The notes under the pieces were generated by a model, which was given only the letters and a program-made list of their open reading frames with translations, ran no database searches and was not told where the DNA came from. This document shows, one piece after another, positions 1 through 11,412 of a stretch of DNA of 64,000 nt (positions within the stretch are counted from its first letter, which is position 1; each line of letters begins with the position of its first letter). Where the stretch lies: contig WTXI01000062.1 in assembly GCA_022376515.1 (NCBI GenBank), forward strand, positions 62,001 to 126,000. The letters run 5' to 3'. The stretch is from Lactifluus volemus. Its lineage: Eukaryota > Basidiomycota > Agaricomycetes > Russulales > Russulaceae. The position numbers were made by a program, and so were the translations under genes.

Positions 1-2
1 TT

Positions 3-950
3 TTGCTTGACAATGGCGCAGATATAAATGGCCAGACAGAACACCTCGAAACGCCACTGCATATCGCATCAGCGGCAGGGCACCTCCATGTTACCAAATT
101 GCTGGTTGAGCGTGGTGCAGCTATTGATAAGCGGGGGGTGGATCAACAAACGCCATTGCACATGGCAGCTTATGGTGGAGAACTCGAGATCGCTCGTTTA
201 CTAATCCGATGTGGCTCGAATCTGAACGCAGAAGGCAGCGACGGTCAGACGCCGTTGCATATAGCGGCTCTATTCGGGCATCTGGACATTGTGGAACTGT
301 TACTGGAGTCGGGCGGAGATATCAACGTGAGGGATAACAACAACAAGACTCCCTTAGACCTGGCGCTTGAGAATAGGAAGCTCAATATTTCCAGGCTCCT
401 TTCCGAGCGCATGGGAAGCGTAAATTCTCTGCGCTTGATTGAAGACGCAGATGCGCATAACAGAGATCAGGGGACTTCATTATTTCTCGCATCGGCATTG
501 GAAAACCTTGATCTCTTACAGTTCTTAGTTGACGGCGGTGCGGATGTCAATGGGCGGGATGTATATGGCCGGTCACCCTTGAACATAGTCTCGAGATATG
601 GATGGCTGGAAGGCGCCAAGTTTTTGGTCAAGCACGGATCCAACGTAAATTCCCGGGACAACGATGGATGGGCTCCATTGCATCGTGCATCACAATTCTA
701 CCATTTCGATGTCGTCCAGATCTTGCTTGACCATGGAGCCGATGTGAATGCGAAAATGCAAAACCTTTGGACGTCGTTGCATTTCGCATCAGCTAAGGGT
801 TACCATGAGATCGTCAGGTTGCTACTCGATCGAGGTGCAGATATCCGTGCTCTCAATGACGAAGGCCGGACACCAGCTCAAGAAGCATCACGAATTGGAC
901 GGCGAGGGATTGTAAAGTTATTGTCAGAGTATGGTAGAGGTAGAAAGTAG
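3..950 (+). CDS. Ankyrin-repeat protein, C-terminal part (copy A, 5' end outside window)
   Basis: The reading frame is open from the window edge to a TAG stop at 948-950, giving 315 residues of about nine ankyrin repeats with the usual TPLHIAS...G..DIV..LL..GAD pattern. There is no genuine start in view, so the 5' part lies outside the window. The protein is closely similar to the last 300 residues of the Goodbye-NACHT-ankyrin gene ending at 16912. Shared details include the linker ERMGSVNSL and the order of repeats. By analogy it is the sensor or ligand-binding C-terminus of a fungal STAND (NLR-like) protein. The frame itself is unbroken, but whether the whole gene is functional cannot be judged. 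A free-standing ankyrin protein is the alternative. Confidence 0.75.
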   Translation: MLDNGADINGQTEHLETPLHIASAAGHLHVTKLLVERGAAIDKRGVDQQTPLHMAAYGGELEIARLLIRCGSNLNAEGSDGQTPLHIAALFGHLDIVELLLESGGDINVRDNNNKTPLDLALENRKLNISRLLSERMGSVNSLRLIEDADAHNRDQGTSLFLASALENLDLLQFLVDGGADVNGRDVYGRSPLNIVSRYGWLEGAKFLVKHGSNVNSRDNDGWAPLHRASQFYHFDVVQILLDHGADVNAKMQNLWTSLHFASAKGYHEIVRLLLDRGADIRALNDEGRTPAQEASRIGRRGIVKLLSEYGRGRK

Positions 951-1887
951 TACATTATCGAACAGGTATTATGATTGCTCTCCACGACTAAGTGTACCAC
1001 TTACTGACTCTTCACCTTTCATCGGATATAGTACAAACGCTTCAACTCCATATTTCGGGGATCCCCGCTCTTTACAGCTGATCCGTCGTCAAGCACTGGC
1101 AACTTGAAGTTTAGAGTCGAACGCTACAATATGTTGTGCAATTTCCCTCCCAAATTATATCATTCTTTCGTTCAATCGTAGAGCTAAAGCCTTGGGACAC
1201 AACTTCGAGCCTGAGCTTCTCACTCATCCGCAGCGTTCGATTTCCCACTGTACGTTGGAATGGGGGATAGAGGACAGGCGGAAAAGGAGAGGGAGACAGG
1301 CACGGAGTGGCTGAGGATGTAACTAGACCGCTGATGTAATGGTTGAACGACGACTCGAGTGGTAGGAGACGCCCTCCAATTGAACGTAATATGATTTGGT
1401 CTAGAAACGACGGCGTCGACACGGTATCACAGTAGCCTAGTACAAGCTTGAGTATCCCCTCATATCGATTATCTCGCTCGTCATCAGTTCCGGTTGTCAT
1501 GGGTAATAATACTCTCATTCGTTGTGGAAGGAGGAAGAAACATACAAGGGATGGAACAAAATGAGACTCGGAGGGAAACAGGTTGACACATCACATGATA
1601 TACAAACAGCACAATGCTGCCACCTGTTCAAGACTTCAAGTGTACAGTACTACTATACAATAATGAAGTTCGCGTCGAAGCACAGGCCTGGAGCGACCTT
1701 GCTAGGGCATGATCCGGTTGGCAAAACGTGTACCATCATTCCGTCGAAAAAAAGTAGTCCTCTATTAAAGCGAGCCAATTCGGCACCACATCCCCCCAAG
1801 TATCATCCATATCGACGGTGAAGGGTATGTATTATTGCGCAAATCTCCACAGACTTAAGTAGGTAGTTAGTTGCCATCTCCACCCAC
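951..1887. other. Spacer between ankyrin gene A and GUP1 pseudogene A
   Basis: I see no gene. Parts match the spacer after the 16912 ankyrin stop, for example around 1160-1240 and 1740-1830, where the run attaaagcgagccaat is shared with 17323-17340 and 8376-8391. About 480 bp between these matched parts has no counterpart in the other copies. The short open frames here have no recognisable product. Confidence 0.5.
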
Positions 1888-3350
1888 CTAACATCGACGT
1901 TGTATCCCTCGGCGCAAATTTCCTCCCTGGTGAAGTCCTGCAGAATCGGCGCAACTCTTGCGGGATCCAACGACAAACATACCAGTACTCTAACATGTGT
2001 TGTACGCCAACAAATAAACACGCGCAAGTGACGAAGAGAAAGCGGATTCCTGGGGTACCTCGATGAACGAAAATGGCGTTAGAAAGATCTCTGAATGACA
2101 CATACTGCTCCAGCTACCAATCAGTTTATGCATAAAGTACTGCTCACCGTCCACACTGAAGACAAACTGATGAGATTTTCGCTCATCCATAGCAAGATCA
2201 TGATGTTGAAGACACCATTGGCCGCATATACGTGGCGGTCGCACCACGTTTCCCCAAACTACATCAAGAAAAAGAAATGGGGTGTCGCTTCCGGATATTA
2301 ACCACGCCCCGCAGAGTTGAACACTTTCCTTGCCCTGACTTCGGGCAAAACGACAGCCGTAGCGAATGCCAAGAGTCTCGGGCTGACGTCATGCCAGAAG
2401 GCAACACAAGGATGTTGGTCGCAGCGATCCGATGCGTGCCACCAAGTGGAGTAGCGTACAAATCCAAAGGTTATAATATCATACTATGGGCGCCAGAAGC
2501 CGAGGGGTGGATAGTTGTTTTCCTTGCGGCGTACCATGTTTTCCGGTGGGTCCATTCCATCCGCCAGAGTCCATAGAAGAAAAGAGCGCCAGGGAAGGAG
2601 CAGCTGAAATCGAAGCACGGTCAATGTAGATGTAGATCATGGCTCGTCGATAGGAAGACTTACCTTGAGCTAGATGAAGATGAGGCTCCAGAAGCCAACC
2701 ATGGACTCGGATAACTGTGCGGGGCTCATACCACTCTACGTGCGCGCATCCTTGATGGCGATGACGTGCATCACATAAATGAGAATCCCCATCGTAAGAA
2801 GCGAGATGAGGAAGCGCAGCGCAAATTGCACCGTCTCCCGCGGCGTGATATGTTTCGGATGTGTTTTGTGAGCTTAATATAAAAGAGAGACCAGCACCAT
2901 CAACGCCATGCATGACGAAAGAATGAGATGACCCTCGCCCACCTGCCACATAAAGTCATTGAAGGTGATTATAGGTCTCGCGATGTAGAGCGCGGGATAG
3001 AGTGCGTAGGCAAGATAGATTTGAAAGCTGTACGTGACGCGCGGATTGAACACGGCGGCTCGCTTCTTGTCAGACTTGTCTGTCCTGTTTTTCCCGGCTG
3101 CAGTGAGTAGTTAATCCCGCCATACATAAAAGGAAACGCTGCCATACGTATGCGATGGTGGGGGATTACATGCCCAGTGAAAGAAACAAGGCGTGGCATG
3201 GAGATGTTGAAGCTAACCATGCCAGCACGGGTATACACCCCTCCACCCATCCTGTGCAGGTTATCGGCACATCACAGATAGCGAAAATGCGAGAACGACT
3301 TTCGACGGACAACTTGAAGAAGGTGTATATTGAACAGCCACGTGACAGGT
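1888..3350 (-). pseudogene. GUP1-like acyltransferase pseudogene (copy A)
   Basis: Read on the minus strand, this stretch contains broken pieces of the Gup1-like MBOAT protein encoded intact at 17450-19841. Recognisable pieces are YSFQIYLAYALYPALYIARP near 3000, PPENMVRRKENNYPPLGFW near 2520 and [17 protein letters not shown] near 2030. Stops and frame changes separate them. The region corresponding to RYIYIPLGG is deleted or out of frame, and the donor site of the penultimate exon (ggtaagt in copy C) is lost. Homology stops abruptly at gccacgtgacaggt (3337-3350), so the promoter and N-terminal exons are missing. It is the more decayed of the two truncated copies and is unlikely to make a protein. 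Confidence 0.8.
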
Positions 3351-3950
3351 AGCCGGTTGCTTTCCGTCTCGGGAAAGGGCCGACAGAAGAACATGCGGTG
3401 ACCACATGTAGCTGGGCATATACGCTCCCGTAAGTCTCCCCGCTCCTCCTCTTCCCCTACACTCCATCTTCACCGACCCCTGTCAATGAAACTGAATATT
3501 TCTTCCTCCACTCCAGATACCAGAGATCGTCCATACAAGTGTCAGCATTGTGATCAGTTTGCGAGATGGTCGGTTATCAATTTCTTTTTTTTTGCCTATT
3601 CTTTTTTCATCACTCCCCCTGCCCCACTCCCTCTTTCGCTTACACTCCCATCATTCTCACTTAGCGTTCTCCTCTGGAGACACATAAATAAATGCCACCC
3701 TTGTGAGAAACCTCGTTTCCTCAACTCCTTTACGTCGCAAAGGTTCCGCGTCGGCGAGCAGAGCCACCACTTCAAAGTAGGCGTGCGACCAATGGGTTCA
3801 GTCCAGCTTGCCATGCGATAATGCCAATCCTTGCTGTTAGTCCTCAATCTCTTTCTCTCTTGCCCCATTCATTCTCACTCTTATATCTAGCAAAGTGTGT
3901 CCACAGAAAGACGAGTACAGAAAGACGAGATGCACTTTTGTCAAATTCCA
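3351..3950. other. Insert-like stretch without gene
   Basis: This stretch interrupts the alignment with copy B. There the tail continues almost directly from the GUP1 truncation point into the sequence that resumes here at about 3951. It is pyrimidine-rich with short T runs near 3587-3605. No coding potential, terminal repeats or target-site duplication was recognised. Confidence 0.4.
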
Positions 3951-4415
3951 CCGTCAGACCCAGCCTGTCCCTCTCATGACACTCCAACTCGGACCTGCCA
4001 CCTCTTCCCGTCCTCCAATCGAGTCCCAGTCCATACCGGTCCACCATTCTTGGGTAACAACGGCCCTGGACTCCATCCCACCGCTATTTCCCAACTAACC
4101 GTCCCTGCTACCAAACCTCTTTACGCAAACCATCATCTCCCGCCTCTGCAAGCCTCTGCACCATATGATAACACTCTTGACTATTCTGCCCACTATCGTG
4201 CTCAGGAAGATCTTTTCCCGGACAGGTGTGATCCCGGACCGTGCTCCACCACTCCCGACTATATATCAAGATACGCAGGTTCCACATCTTCACAGCACCG
4301 TTGCACGCTATGCCCAATCTTACAACTTGCGCGGCGACCCCCAAGACTATCCTGTTCCGCCGTCACCTGTCGGTGTCGACTATGGCCATAATATCGACAA
4401 GGGTGGCTGCTACGT
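3951..4415 (+). repeat. Degenerate repeat shared with 10030-10390
   Basis: This segment and 10030-10390 are recognisable copies of one another. Shared blocks are gacctgccacctcttccc, ccctggactccat, a cluster at tcttacaactt.cgcggcgaccc and tcctgttccgccgtcacct. One frame here reads NLRGDPQDYPVPPSPVGVDY and continues to a stop at 4659. The other copy carries an indel in the same place. It looks like the remains of a protein-coding exon rich in Pro and Ser, of unknown identity. Confidence 0.5.
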
Positions 4416-5385
4416 CCCGGTGGTGGATCGTGAGAGCATGCAAAACCACACTTTGCTGTTGGTGGTGGCACGGCAGCACGGGGAGAATCTAGCGGGACAT
4501 TGCTGGGAGGTAGAGATAGCGGCGATGACGGTGTGGGAGTCGTCGTACGTGGAGATGTGGGCGCGTTGCCACTCGCTTATCCCCTACGATCGTCTCGAGG
4601 AGAGCAGCAGTTGGCGCACGCCCACCGTTTTGAGGACCGAAAACCTCTCATGTAGGTAATGTGCGTCCGTGAGCAGTCTATAATTGGGTAATCGTGAGCG
4701 CGGCACTGAATAGCGTATAAGAGTGAGCGCACCGCACTTTCCCCTCCGAACGTCGGGAGGTCGATATTGGTGTACGCCTCAGTGAGCGTGGTTGATAGCC
4801 GCGCATACCTGAGTCATCACGAACTGCGTGCACATCACAGTTTGGTCAGCGGCGTGTTGCTATTGGGTAACATAGTTCCGTACTTCTACGAATGCGTTGG
4901 CGAGGTAGCGTTACAGAAAGTTGTGCAGCGTAACTGTTACCTTTCAATTACCAGCAACTCCGTATATTCATTCACGCCAGGATTTGCAGGCGGCACACCC
5001 ATTGCACCTGATCGCGTTGAGGCTCTTGATATGTGCCGTGAGATGGTCACCCGATCGCAACAAGCTTTTGTCTGAATCTCGTTTTAATGCTCCTGGTAAT
5101 GGCGCTTGAGCTTGTCAAACTCAACGAGAGAGTGAATGTGAGGCGAGCGCCACTGACTAAGACGTAAAAGTACTCTCCGCAAGATATACAGGAGGACATC
5201 TCATAACGCTGGTGGGCCAAATTGAGTAGCGACAAGAAAGGTATGCCACCAGGAGAAGCAAGGATGGCATGACCGTTGGAATAGGGGATAAGGAGCGCTG
5301 ATGTAACAAGGAACAGGGGTTCTTGACACGAAACCTCATCGAGATGGCAAGTCGCCCCTCCACCGTTGATTTGCGCCTCACCACC
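4416..5385. other. Gene-free stretch upstream of the Crinkler-like gene
   Basis: Open frames at 4165-4659 and 4767-5075 run through parts of this region, but neither matches a family I recognise. It ends in the promoter and 5' leader of the Crinkler-like gene. In-frame ATGs at 5323 and 5344 precede the preferred start at 5386. Confidence 0.35.
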
Positions 5386-7722
5386 ATGTCCGGACATGAA
5401 TCAGCCCCTGAAAATATTCAAGTGTGGTGCCTTCTTATCGATCACGAGAGTCGTCCTCTTTCTGGACTCTCAGTAATGGTATATCCGGAGGCCAATGTGG
5501 AAATGTTGACGGTCAAGATCAAAGCACAGTCGCGCCACCTTGCTAGCATCGATCCCAATGAACTTTATGTTTGGAAGCTGCACAAACCACGTTCGTACAA
5601 GGACGTCATTTGCACAGACTTCCTCACAATCGTTAAACTCCTGTACGAACTTCCCGAGGACGAGGATGAGGACGAGACCGCTCAGTTCCTCGACCCAGCC
5701 GACCGAATGTCGTTGAAGGGGCCGTGGCCAGAGGGTATGATTCATCTCCTGATACAACTCCCACCTGACGTTTCTGGAAATGAACCTTCCGAGCCCAGTG
5801 AGTCATTCCCTCTGGTCCAGATCATAGTAGGCCAATGTTTGGTAGATCCAAAGAAGCAGAGGACCGAGAAGCGCTTACGGTCTGCATCAGAAGAAGATGG
5901 TCAGGCAGTGAAGCGCAAGAAGATTGAGGGAGATGTACTGGACGTACAGACCCGTTGTGTCGCGATCTATGGAGCGATCAAAGCCATGCCGGATAATCTG
6001 GACTTGTCCACTCCTTCGACATTTATAGCCCTTCCTTTCCCTTCGCCGCTCCCAATGCCTTACCAGCGATTTCAATCCAAGGAAATCGACGGCATCGACC
6101 ACTTTGAATATATGGGGAGATCTCAGTTTCACGAATTCCAAAAGCGTCTCGAGAACAAGACTTTTCTGAAGGGATACGAAAGCCTATACCTGTACGGGAC
6201 GTCTGGTTCAGGGAAATCACATCTTCTTGCTGCGCTTGTATATCACCTCGTTCGTGAAGGAAAACGCGTCTTCTACATTCCGGATTGCTCCAGCTTGCTT
6301 CTGGAGCCAGCAAAGACGATGCGGGCTGCATATCACTTCGCGTTCTACGATACGCCTGTTCTCGGACCCATAGGAGATCCCGACAACGTCATTCGTTTGC
6401 TGAAAGACGATAAAGCTGTCTACATCATCGTCGACCAAATGAACACTTTGGAGGTCACACAGGATGATAGCCTCAAGGAAAGGAAGGCTCTGGTAATACG
6501 TTGGCTTGACAGCTTGAGGTTCAACCATCGCTACATATTTAGCGCTTCAGCTAACGAAATTTCCAATCGAGATGCTGTTAGGAAGCAAAGTGGAATTTCG
6601 GTTTTCCCGATGTTTGGAGGGATGAGCTTGGTGCGCTGATACCTTCTCATTATTCCACAATACTCATGCCCTGTAGGATGAAAGCGATCGGTGGTTTATC
6701 CTGCATGGCCATCAAATTCCGCAGTTGACGACTGAAGAACGGCAACGCGTCGAACATCTCACCGGTAGCATTCCGCTCCTGCTACGCTGCCTTTTCAACA
6801 TGACCAAATTTGACGAACTGGATTTTCGCAACATTCCCGATCTGCTTAATGTCGAAGTCCAGGTCAATGAATTCTTTAGGACCAAATTCGGCTCCCTACA
6901 TTCGTTGAGCAAGGAAATGTAATTCACGCTGTTATTTCCCCTTCTATCTGAGTTAACTTTTGTACTAGGTATCTCGAGATCATGAGGGAATGTGTCCGGG
7001 GTGATCCTGTGGTGCACAATTATCAAAGCCTGTATGACTTGCGGCACTTTTATGTTGACGAAAAGGGAATTGGACGTTTTACGTGCGGAATCGCCTTCGA
7101 AACGATGATGTCAATTCTGCGAATGTTTGATGACGCCCCGTTCCGGCACGTATCGTGGTACCACGCTGTTTCACGATCCGACAATCCCGTTGTTCAAGGC
7201 TTCTTGGCCGAGCAAATTTGCCTCAGCCACATTGCCAGAAATGGTCTAACGGCTATCAACCAAAAGCTTAGTCGAATGTCTACTACGAGCTTCAGCATTT
7301 GCCCAGACTTCGGCGAGTTTCTCTCATCTGGTCACACAACCCGTCTTTATGTTCCCATTCCCTACAATTTCATGGCTGTCGATGGAGTCATCCTGTTATT
7401 GGATCGTAAATCCAAGCAAGTCACCATGTTCTCTATCCAATTCACATTATCCCAGAACTATAAGCAATCACATACGCAATTCCTTACGGAGTTGTTGCCA
7501 GCATGGAGCAAGAAGATAATCTTAGCTGCCAGTGCCGGGTTCAAGGTTCAATCAACCATTGTCTGGATAGACAAAAAACAGTCATCAAAACATGTCAAAT
7601 GTGAACAGGTCAAAGCACTCCGATTTAATAATATGGATATTTACCCTGAACATTCTGTCATTCATGTGGGTGTGGAAAGTGTTGATTCGAGCCTCGCTTC
7701 TTCCCTTGGTATCAAGCAGTAG
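5386..7722 (+). CDS. Crinkler (CRN)-like protein: Ubl-like header, P-loop NTPase, nuclease-like C-terminus
   Basis: Three exons join in frame: 5386-6630, 6677-6918 and 6969-7722, with introns of 46 and 50 bp. They give about 746 residues. Residues 10-75 resemble the ubiquitin-like Crinkler header (VWCLLIDHES, then a conserved helix and ELYVWKLHKP). A basic patch KKQRTEKRLR and KRKK near 155-180 could be a nuclear signal. Next comes a P-loop NTPase with Walker A LYGTSGSGKSHLL near residue 275 and a Walker B-like VYIIVDQMN near 345. The C-terminal exon has the layout of the restriction-endonuclease-like end of Crinkler-RHS-type proteins (FLAEQICL, then VDGVILLLDRKSKQVTMFSIQF). ATG 5386 (caccATGt) is chosen because the header starts just after it; 5323 and 5344 are alternatives. 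There is no signal peptide. In this family the NTPase-nuclease architecture is known; host or self targeting here is inference. Confidence 0.75.
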
Positions 7723-7784
7723 TTTCTCAGCAATTGTAGACTATTCTCAGGCCATTGATTCTATCATACTTTTATCATTGATCA

Positions 7785-8017
7785 AGCATGGTGCGAGATT
7801 AAATTCCCGGTACAACAATGGATGGACACCATTGCTTCGGGCATCACGATTCGGTCATCTCGAAGTCGCCCGGTTGTTGCTTGACCGTGGCGTTGATATG
7901 AACGCGAAAAAGCAGGACTTGTGGACAGCCGCGTTGCATCTCGCATCAGCTAACGGTCACGACAAGATTGTTGAGTTGCTACTCGAACGAGGTGCAGATG
8001 TCCATGTCCTCAATGCC
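7785..8017 (+). pseudogene. Ankyrin-repeat fragment (copy B)
   Basis: About 75 codons of ankyrin repeats closely match residues near the end of the 16912 gene (NGWTPLLRAS, ARLLLD, KIVELLLERGADVHVLNA). The fragment begins some 60 bp after the Crinkler-like stop. It is cut at 8017, where the sequence jumps from the codons for VLNA to spacer DNA that lies about 310 bp further on in copy C. The frame runs on only to a stop at 8032. It is a remnant without start, body or proper end. Confidence 0.8.
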
Positions 8018-8518
8018 GCAACTATACGCTAAGCGGTCTTCCCAGACCAACATAGGCCAAATCCAGCGAAAAGATCGCGTTGGCACTGCACAAGCTGGGG
8101 AAGCCCAATTTCGGATTACCGTCACTCATGCAGACAACAGTACAATCAAAACGGACGACGAGCTGAGGCACAGATGGAACATTGTCGTTGTCGCAGCAGG
8201 AAGACGCATTCGGCGCAAAGCCGCCGCCACCTGCCCATGACCGCAAGTCTAATTCTCGTCGGGAGGCACGGGAGCGTCCTTACCATAACGACGGGAAATG
8301 TCGAGTCGAAAACAGTGATGACGATCGGATGATCGAGGCTAGCATAATTCTACATTCCGAGAAAGCAGTCCCCTATTAAAGCGAGCCAATAGGACCACCA
8401 CCATTGATTATAATCATCCAGAGTCCATTTTGGTGGCGAAGGGTATGTATTATTGCGCTCATCTTCATAGTTCAGTACTTTCAGTACTTGAATGCCATCT
8501 GCATCCACCTAACACCGA
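8018..8518. other. Spacer between ankyrin fragment B and GUP1 pseudogene B
   Basis: No gene is visible. The stretch is homologous to 17112-17449 of copy C: tatacgctaagcgg, gaagacgcattcggcgcaaa and attaaagcgagccaatagg are shared, with small insertions such as the extra block at 8060-8160. Confidence 0.6.
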
Positions 8519-10004
8519 CGTTGTATCCCTCGACGCAGTTCTTCCTCCCTGAATAATCCAGCGAGATCAGCGCAACTCAAGCCGCATCCAACGACAAACA
8601 TACCGATACTCGAACATCATTTGTACGCCAACGAATAAACACGGCATGCAACGAAGAGAAAGCGAATTCCTGGGGTTACCTCGATCAGCGAAATATAGCG
8701 ATACAGAGGTCTCTGGGAGAGACTTACCATCACAGCTACCAATCAGTTCATGCACAAAGTACTGCGCACGTCCACACCGAGGACGAAACCGACGAGATTT
8801 GCCCCCATCAATAGCAGGATGTTGAAGACCCCACCTGCCGCACATACGTGGCGGTACCACCACTTTTCCCCAAACTACAGCAAAAAAGGGAATGGGGCGA
8901 GAAAAGAGCTCGCATCCTGGTATTAACCACACCCCGCAGAGTTTAAAAGGCACACGAACCAAGGATGGAGGTAATGCTTTCCTTGCCATGACTTCGGGCA
9001 AGATGACAATCGCTGCGAGCCCACCCTATGCCAAGAGTCTCATGCTGACGTCATGCCAGAGGGCAACGAAGGTGAATGCAAGGATGTTGGTCGCAGCGAG
9101 TCGATGCATGCCATCAAGTGGAATGTAGATGTAGCGTACGAATCCAAAGGTTATAAGATCGATACTATGGGCGCCAAAAGCCGAGGGGTGGAGAGTTGCT
9201 TTCCATGCAACGTACCATGTTTTCCGGTAGGTCCATTCCATCCGCCAGAGCCTACAGAAGAAAGGAGCGCGAGGGAAGGAGCAGCTGAAATCGAAGCACG
9301 GTCAATGTAGATGTAGATCATGGCTCGTCGATAGGAAGACATACCTTGAGCTAGATGAAGATGAGGCTCCAGAAGCCAACCATGAACTCGGTGTGCAGGG
9401 CTCATACCACTCTAGGTGCGCGCATATTTGACATAAATGACAATTTCCATCGTAAGATGAGGAAGTGCAGCACATATAGCACCGTCTCCAGCGGCGTGAT
9501 AACTTTCGGATGTGTGAGCTTAATGTAAAAGAGAGAGAAGCGTCATCAACGCCATGCATAACAACAAAGGATGAGATGACCCTCGCCCACCTGCCACATA
9601 AAGTCATTGAAGGTGATTATAGGTCTCGCGATGTAGAGCGCGGGGTAGAGTGCGTAGGCAAGATAGATTTGAAAGCTGTACGTGACGCGCGGATGGAACA
9701 CGGCAGCGCGCTTCTTGTCGGCAACTGTGTTCCCCGACTGCAGTGAGTGAGTAGATAATCCCGCCATACATAAAAGGAGAAGCTGCCAGACGTATGCGAT
9801 GACGGGAGATTACATACCCAGTGAAAGAAACAAGGCGTAATGGTGATGTTGAAGCTAACATGCCAGCACGGGTATAATACACCCCTCCACCCATCCTGTG
9901 CAGGTTATCGGAATTACAGATAGCGAAAATGCGAGAACAACCTTCGACGTACAGCTTGAAGAGGTTTGCAAACTATGCGTTGAAACGAAGGCCACGTGAC
10001 AGGT
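8519..10004 (-). pseudogene. GUP1-like acyltransferase pseudogene (copy B)
   Basis: This minus-strand relative of the 17450-19841 gene keeps the true 3' end: codons for [13 protein letters not shown], with the stop complement at 8519-8521. It also keeps recognisable pieces RYIYIPLDG near 9125, [16 protein letters not shown] near 9060, CLFVGVQMMFEY near 8620 and YLAYALYPALYIARPIITF near 9640. A stop replaces the Trp-Arg-Ser-Trp-His region near 9165 and several indels separate the exons. Like copy A, it ends at gccacgtgacaggt (9991-10004), so all N-terminal exons are missing. Copies A and B share derived sequence just before the break, such as gatagcgaaaatgcgagaac. A truncated copy was therefore duplicated after truncation. 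Confidence 0.8.
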
Positions 10005-10029
10005 TCACAGAGCTCCCCTCAGTCCTGGC

Positions 10030-10390
10030 CATCCAGCCCGTCCCTCTCACGACACTTCCAACTCAGACCTGCCACCTCTTCCCACCCTTTACTCGGGCCC
10101 TAATCCATCCGTCTCTCAGATCCACCATTTTTGGGCATCAGCCCTGGACTCCATTCGACCGCTATTTTCCAAATAACCGCCCCCGCTGCCAATTGTCTTT
10201 CCCGGATGGCTGTGATCCGGTGGACCGTGCCCCACCCACTCCCGGCCATTTGATGTGATCACAGTACCGTTACACGCCCAATCTTACAACTTACGCGGCG
10301 ACCCTCAAGGCCATCCTGTTCCGCCGTCACCTATCCTCGTCGACTACGGCTTTTAATGTCGACAATAAGGTGGGCTCCATTTCTGGCTCT
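10030..10390 (+). repeat. Degenerate repeat shared with 3951-4415
   Basis: This is the second copy of the tail found downstream of GUP1 pseudogene A. A 5-nt deletion relative to the other copy (cacgcccaat against cacgctatgcccaat) shifts the shared frame, and a TAA or TGA follows. It supports a duplication that carried truncated GUP1 and this tail together. Confidence 0.5.
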
Positions 10391-10410
10391 TCGCACCGCC
10401 CGCCTATCGA

Positions 10411-11412
10411 TTGACTCGCTACCCGGAAGTGATAGGTAGCACCACGAGCCGCAGTCAACCTTCTTCGGCTACCTCTTCAAGCGTGCATCTCCCCTTGCCT
10501 CCGGATTACCCGCAGTCGTTCTCCCACCCCGCAACGGCTGACGGCGCCGTCCCGGACCGTGAGGGCTTTTCGTCTGCCTTTGGACTCATGTCTCTTGACG
10601 AACCTGAAGTTCTCCCTAGTTTTGCTGAGGGCGCATCCTTCTTTAACAACTCGATTACCCATGGCTCCGTTCATCATAGCCCAACATGGGGCGATGGCCC
10701 TACACCTCGTGCAAACCAGTGCGATGCTCCCAGTGCCACTGGCAAGAAGGGGCTCTCAGCAGCAGCAGCAGGGAGGGCAACGGCAAGGACAAGCGGGAAA
10801 TACGCTTGCCACAAAGCTGGCCAGTCTCAAGGAGTTGAAGGAAATATGTCAATACATGAGAACACCCCTCTCTGGCTCTGGCCAACCGGCCGCGGCACAC
10901 GAGAATTACACAATGGAGCCCAAAACGTGATCGCGGGCTTACACGAGTCGTGAGCCTGCCCAGTGTCAAGACGGCTTCTGCTGGAATTCCCGGTTGGGGT
11001 GATCCCATGCGTGGCCAGAACGGCAGTCAGCCGCAGCCACAGAGCGGTGCCGGGGTTAACGATGTACAGTACGGAGGACAAGCTGAATACTCGCGGGCAC
11101 ATAACCATACGGATGACCTGCGTAGCTATGAGCGCGTTGTGCTCGCACGGCGTGTACCACTCACCCTTCACCGTGCACCTCGCCGCCGTGGTAATACCAC
11201 ATCGACTGGACCACCTGAAATCGGACCACCCTCTGCCAGTACCAACACCTTACCCCCCTTCTGCGCCTGCTTCGGATATGGGTGCTCGGTCGAGCCCTGC
11301 GGGAAGCGGTAGCAGCAACCGGAGTATGAGTGTGTTCATGGTGGACCCTGCGACTAGCTCGAGGGGCTCTCTAGTACGTGGTCTTGGCGGCAGCGGGCCG
11401 CTCGGGGGTTGA
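10411..11412 (+). pseudogene. Broken low-complexity protein gene, unknown
   Basis: Three overlapping plus-strand frames (10411-10953, 10559-10930 and 10950-11412) each read for a stretch as a Ser/Pro/Gln-rich protein. One includes a CAG-coded QQQQQGGQRQGQAG run, and another reads GWGDPMRGQNGSQPQPQSG near 11000. The apparent coding signal changes frame at about 10740, 10950 and 11250, as expected for a decayed gene rather than introns. Composition resembles the disordered part of a fungal transcription factor, but no DNA-binding domain is visible and I do not recognise the family. Confidence 0.35.

Noticed and set aside
1111..1518. 135-codon minus-strand open frame
   Set aside because: It lies in the spacer between ankyrin A and GUP1 A. 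The homologous spacers in copies B and C do not keep the frame, and no domain is visible.
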